Shown here in pieces: positions 60,958 to 64,000 of a stretch of 64,000 nucleotides of DNA. Below the pieces are notes generated by a model, which was not told the origin of the DNA, made no database searches, and was given only the letters and a program-made list of their open reading frames with translations. This stretch comes from Treponema sp. (GTDB taxonomy: Bacteria > Spirochaetota > Spirochaetia > Treponematales > Treponemataceae): positions 124,001 through 188,000 of the forward strand of contig JAFZKN010000014.1 in assembly GCA_017553635.1 (NCBI GenBank). Reading direction: 5' to 3'. A program made the translations under genes and the position numbers. Within the stretch, counting starts at the first letter, position 1. Each line of letters starts with the position of its first letter.

Positions 60958-61024
60958 TTAAAACTACGGATTATGCACATTATGATAGAAATCATAATTT
61001 ATAACCTTTTTTTAGGATGAAATC

Positions 61025-62353
61025 ATGGATGAATTAGAAAAATTATTTTCAATGCTTGAAGTATTAAGAAACAAAGAAGAAACCTACAACAAAAAAGTTT
61101 TAGAGGAGGGACCTTCTTTTCAATACACTTTTGGTTTCCTTTTAGGGGAATACAATTTAAAAAACAAATATATTCTTGAAGCTCTTGATATCATAAAAAA
61201 TCACAGGCAACCAGATTTGTTGCGATATTTTTCATTATCACTACGTTTTTATTTTCAAAAAATAATCTCTGAGTCTGTACAACATTTAGACAAAATAAAT
61301 AATGAAATAAAATGCTTGAAAATAAACAAGGAATGGAATGATTCCCATAGTCTTTGTTATAATAACCTAATATCTACTGAAAATAAAATAATAGATAAAG
61401 CAAAAGAAATGTTTTCTAAATCTACTATAAATGACTTTTTTGATTATTTTTCCTCAGAGGCAAAAAAAAATTCCACTTTTGATACTTTGGCAAATTGGAT
61501 AATTGATATTAATTTCTTCAAAGTTAATTATTGCTATTATCGAGTATTTGAAACAATATATAACTTTTTCTGTTTCGAATATTTTAGTTTGAAAGATAGG
61601 AATATAAAAGAATCTCCTCTTTTTCTATATTTTGAGAATCATAATACATCTCTTCTTGTTGACAAGAATTTTACAAAATATGGACTTATAACCCTAACAA
61701 GTGACTACAAACCTATTTGTACAGACCATCTTGAGTGTAGAATATTTAATAAATCATTAAATATTACATTACCACTTTCAAGAAAAATAGATAATAAATT
61801 ATTTAAGAAATTCATTGAGTTGTACAATGTTGGAATTATAAAACAGATTTCATTTAAACCAAGTTTATTCGAACCATATACGGGGAAATTTACAACCGAT
61901 ATGGCTTTAGAAGCTGTAGAATTCGGAAGAGTTTTTGACATTGAATTAACCGACTTTATTCCCACAAAACTTGTTTCATTAGACTCAGATTCTTTATGGA
62001 TTAATCCTGTTGGAAACGAAATTACTTTCGAAGAGTTTAAATATGATTTTGACACATTTGATGATTATATTATGACACAAGCAGTGCATCTTAAGTTTTT
62101 CAGAAAAAATAATGACTTTTACATTGAACATATTGATCATGAAGTATTTTTTTATACCTATGGTGAATATGATAAGCGTCTTTATAATATAAAGATAAAA
62201 GGAAAAGTATTAAAGAGACAAAAGACTTTCAAAATTGATGATTCCGAAATCCCTTTTCTTACCCATGGAAAACCAGAATTTTTAATACAAATTTTATATA
62301 CACATTTTTCAAGAAAGGATTTGCTTGATGAATATTTTTCACAGTACAAATAA
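61025..62353 (+). CDS. Unknown protein in the defence island, 442 aa
   Basis: AGGA lies 8 nt before the ATG. No signal peptide. The N-terminal 200 residues look helical (charged/aliphatic heptads, IISESVQHLDKINNEIKCLK); the C-terminal half is mixed alpha/beta with aromatic strands (DFYIEHIDHEVFFYTYGEYDKRLYNIKIKGKV). No P-loop, nuclease or methylase motif is seen. Strongly AT-rich like the ATPase upstream. It may be a co-opted immunity or effector gene, but no function can be assigned. Confidence 0.7.
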   Translation: MDELEKLFSMLEVLRNKEETYNKKVLEEGPSFQYTFGFLLGEYNLKNKYILEALDIIKNHRQPDLLRYFSLSLRFYFQKIISESVQHLDKINNEIKCLKINKEWNDSHSLCYNNLISTENKIIDKAKEMFSKSTINDFFDYFSSEAKKNSTFDTLANWIIDINFFKVNYCYYRVFETIYNFFCFEYFSLKDRNIKESPLFLYFENHNTSLLVDKNFTKYGLITLTSDYKPICTDHLECRIFNKSLNITLPLSRKIDNKLFKKFIELYNVGIIKQISFKPSLFEPYTGKFTTDMALEAVEFGRVFDIELTDFIPTKLVSLDSDSLWINPVGNEITFEEFKYDFDTFDDYIMTQAVHLKFFRKNNDFYIEHIDHEVFFYTYGEYDKRLYNIKIKGKVLKRQKTFKIDDSEIPFLTHGKPEFLIQILYTHFSRKDLLDEYFSQYK

Positions 62354-62366
62354 GTAAGATTGGTAT

Positions 62367-63383
62367 TTAAAATTCTAAATCATCCAATCCATCATCATAT
62401 TTATATTCTTTTAGCTCGGGTTTCCCATCAAACTTGAATTTGATTTTATTTATATCAAAAATGACAAGATTTCTTCCTGATGAATATAAAGAACTAGGAT
62501 AGATAATGCCATTTATTCCTTTTTCCTTACAAATATCAGCAATATATCGTGTAATAAAATATTCTGGTTTCCAAAAACCTTTTATTTGCTGTTCCTTTGT
62601 AAGAATCCCCGACCATAGCAATGCAGCTACAGCTATCGGAAGAGAATAACCATCTGTATTATCAGGATTAAAATAATTATAAATATAATCTTTGGCTAAA
62701 TCCAAAATATCAGTTGCCTGTTCAATTTCTACTTTTTGAAACCACAGAACACAATTCTTTTTATGAGAACATTCAGCTCCACACAAATCAATGGAATCTC
62801 CTAGATACCAATGACCTTGTCCAAAATGATTAAAACGTCCTTCAGAAATTGGTACATCTTGAGGATTCGGGGGTAACATATCATTATTATCAAATATTCT
62901 AGAATCTTTAGGTTCTCTTGCTCTGTAGAATACTTGGTTTGTAAAATTAATTTTCTCTAAAGAATCAATTCCTCTAATAATTTGTTTTCCAACAGAGTGC
63001 TTACAACCTAAATATGGATATTTAATAAGATAATTATAAAACTCTTTTATTTTTGTTGCTGCATTATTTGCAATTTTTTCAATAAATTGTTTATGATATC
63101 TTTCTTCTCGAAAGTATTCATTTTCTGTAACTTCAGAATATGCATCTAAATCACATCCGCAATTTGGACATGATATATTCTGATAAATTATTTCCTTTTG
63201 TTCATCTGTGAATCCTATATCTTCTAGCAAATCATAAAAGGATTCATGTGGCTCATAGAAGTATGTTTCATGATCTTCTCTATCATAAGTAGAGTTACAA
63301 CATTCGCAACCTGTAAGTCTTTCATTTAGTTCCTGGAGTTTTCGCTTTGGCAATTTTAATTCGAAATAATCTTCACAAAACAT
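62367..63383 (-). CDS. RES-domain protein with N-terminal Cys-rich region
   Basis: About 338 aa from ATG 63383 (AGGAA just upstream); the TTG at 63398 is not needed. N-terminal Cys pairs (GCECC near residue 30, CPNCGC near 70) suggest a zinc site. Residues about 170-325 are a RES domain: FYRAREPKDSR, SEGRFNHFGQGHWYLGDSIDLCGAE and SSGRNLVIFD. RES toxins degrade NAD+ and usually pair with an Xre antitoxin; here no Xre gene is seen next to it. RES domains fused to a HEPN-like N-terminus occur in defence loci. Convergent to the unknown gene. Confidence 0.75.
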   Translation of the reverse strand: MFCEDYFELKLPKRKLQELNERLTGCECCNSTYDREDHETYFYEPHESFYDLLEDIGFTDEQKEIIYQNISCPNCGCDLDAYSEVTENEYFREERYHKQFIEKIANNAATKIKEFYNYLIKYPYLGCKHSVGKQIIRGIDSLEKINFTNQVFYRAREPKDSRIFDNNDMLPPNPQDVPISEGRFNHFGQGHWYLGDSIDLCGAECSHKKNCVLWFQKVEIEQATDILDLAKDYIYNYFNPDNTDGYSLPIAVAALLWSGILTKEQQIKGFWKPEYFITRYIADICKEKGINGIIYPSSLYSSGRNLVIFDINKIKFKFDGKPELKEYKYDDGLDDLEF

Positions 63384-63492
63384 AATTTCCTCATTCAATT
63401 ATAGCAACATTTTTCCTGATGCTGAAAAAACTGAAATGTTAAGGACGCAAGATATATCAAGGAGTCTATATCTTCCATCCTTAAAAAATTAG

Positions 63493-63699
63493 TTATCGGC
63501 CATAAGGATATGGATCAATTTCTGCATCACCTTGTCCATTTAATATCGTCCAAGAATGCCGGTAATGTGGAATTTGATTAATCCGCGGACATGGTGGTAA
63601 AGAGGTTTTAGACTGATTTGTATAAATGTATCCACAGTCATCACATCTGTATTTTCCTGCAGATACATCACTTCCATAAGGTACACCTGTTTTTATCAT
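63493..63699 (-). CDS. Small zinc-ribbon protein
   Basis: About 68 aa from ATG 63699, chosen because AGGAG lies 7 nt upstream. YRCDDCGYIYTNQSKTSLPPCP has Cys-x2-Cys and a later Cys-Pro, resembling rubredoxin/zinc-ribbon small proteins; a His-rich IPHYRHSW may complete the site. Function unknown. It lies on the minus strand between the RES gene and the candidate small RNA. Confidence 0.6.
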   Translation of the reverse strand: MIKTGVPYGSDVSAGKYRCDDCGYIYTNQSKTSLPPCPRINQIPHYRHSWTILNGQGDAEIDPYPYGR

Positions 63700-63725
63700 A
63701 GGCTGTCTCCTCTCCGAATGACTCC

Positions 63726-63842
63726 TTGACACAAATTCCTCAAAAATTTATTCTAAGGCATCAACTATTTGTGACTCATTCAGAGTTATAAATGAATTTT
63801 CAAGGACTATTAACAGCACCACCTGTTTTTAGTCCTTTTTTT
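63726..63842 (+). ncRNA. Candidate small RNA or terminated leader
   Basis: TTGACA (63726-63731), 17 nt, TATTCT (63749-63754), then about 80 nt ending in a strong hairpin AAGGACTA (63802-63809) / TAGTCCTT (63830-63837) with inner AACAG/CTGTT and seven T. No gene on the plus strand precedes it. A 29-aa frame from 63793 (MNFQGLLTAPPVF...) runs through the terminator. It may be a trans-acting RNA or an attenuated leader of the gene at 63989. Confidence 0.5.
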
Positions 63843-63843
63843 A

Positions 63844-63860
63844 TTGGAACAACGTTCCAA
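63844..63860 (+). promoter_or_regulatory. Operator-like palindrome
   Basis: TTGGAAC (63844-63850), AAC, GTTCCAA (63854-63860), perfect 7-bp arms, upstream of a TATAAT (63877-63882) and of the gene at 63989. Confidence 0.5.
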
Positions 63861-63942
63861 AAGTCTGATGGGACTATATAATAAAGATATATAAAAAAAT
63901 TAAAGCCGTCAACCAAAAAAAATCAATTACGTCCCAAAAATA

Positions 63943-63971
63943 TTGCTTTTTGTCCCTAATGATATTATACT
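63943..63971 (+). promoter_or_regulatory. Promoter of the right-edge gene
   Basis: TTGCTT (63943-63948), 17 nt, TATACT (63966-63971), 17 nt before ATG 63989. Confidence 0.55.
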
Positions 63972-63988
63972 ATTCTTTGGAGGCCATT

Positions 63989-64000
63989 ATGAAAAAACGG
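63989..64000 (+). CDS. 5' end of an unidentified gene at the right edge
   Basis: ATG 63989 opens a frame reading MKKR before the window ends. GGAGG lies 5 nt upstream. Nothing can be said of the product; the basic start could belong to a signal peptide or a regulator. Confidence 0.55.

Overview
The window is an AT-rich bacterial chromosome segment, most likely from an anaerobic host- or rumen-associated Treponema (Spirochaetota). This is inferred from gene content: desulfoferrodoxin plus rubrerythrin, ferredoxin-linked arylpyruvate oxidoreductases, an NfnAB-type transhydrogenase, ThyX, a secreted GH5 glucanase, a Cache-HAMP adenylate cyclase beside a FecR protein, and several large proteins of no recognised family. 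No rRNA, species marker or CRISPR array is present, so the genus is an inference.

Layout. 1-6.9 kb: a partial gene, a truncated 2-hydroxyacid dehydrogenase, UPF0210, putP, a GNAT gene, nifU/slyD, and divergent aroK and PrsW-like genes. 6.9-11 kb (minus): paaK, a PaaI-type thioesterase, iorB and iorA, for aromatic amino acid-derived 2-oxo acids. 11-16.2 kb: a GH5 endoglucanase, then a TrpP-like ECF transporter operon with a strong promoter and an adjacent palindrome. 16.2-20 kb: purA, dfx-rbr oxidative defence, a PNPOx-like protein and a queuosine-precursor transporter with a structured leader. 20-23.6 kb: adenylate cyclase and FecR. 23.6-25.7 kb (minus): pheA-aroF behind a Phe-rich leader peptide and an attenuator. 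25.7-36.6 kb: htpG, Lrp and aminotransferase, a TPR protein, trkAH, a Gx transporter, thyX. 36.7-54.9 kb: large unknown proteins, two MATE pumps, PII/DUF1538, a second iorAB, ankyrin and DUF2804 proteins, nfnAB. 55-64 kb: an accessory island at a tRNA-fMet gene.

The island starts with about 0.5 kb of tandem repeats built from the tRNA 3' end, terminators and pseudo-acceptor stems. It continues with hsdM, a 148-bp structured insert, hsdS, a RloC/PrrC-like anticodon-nuclease gene (ATPase, zinc hook, R-E-H residues) cut by one in-frame UAG, an unknown 442-aa protein, a RES-domain protein with Cys motifs, a zinc-ribbon protein and a candidate small RNA. No hsdR is seen in the window.

Two regulatory themes stand out. 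First, ribosome-mediated attenuation appears to control phenylalanine synthesis. Second, a set of genes (pheL, aroK, the PrsW-like gene, trkA, DUF2804, hsdM, the dehydrogenase fragment, probably the Gx transporter) has its -10 box exactly 6-7 nt before the ATG and no Shine-Dalgarno, which predicts leaderless mRNAs. Most other genes have a clear AGGAG-type site.
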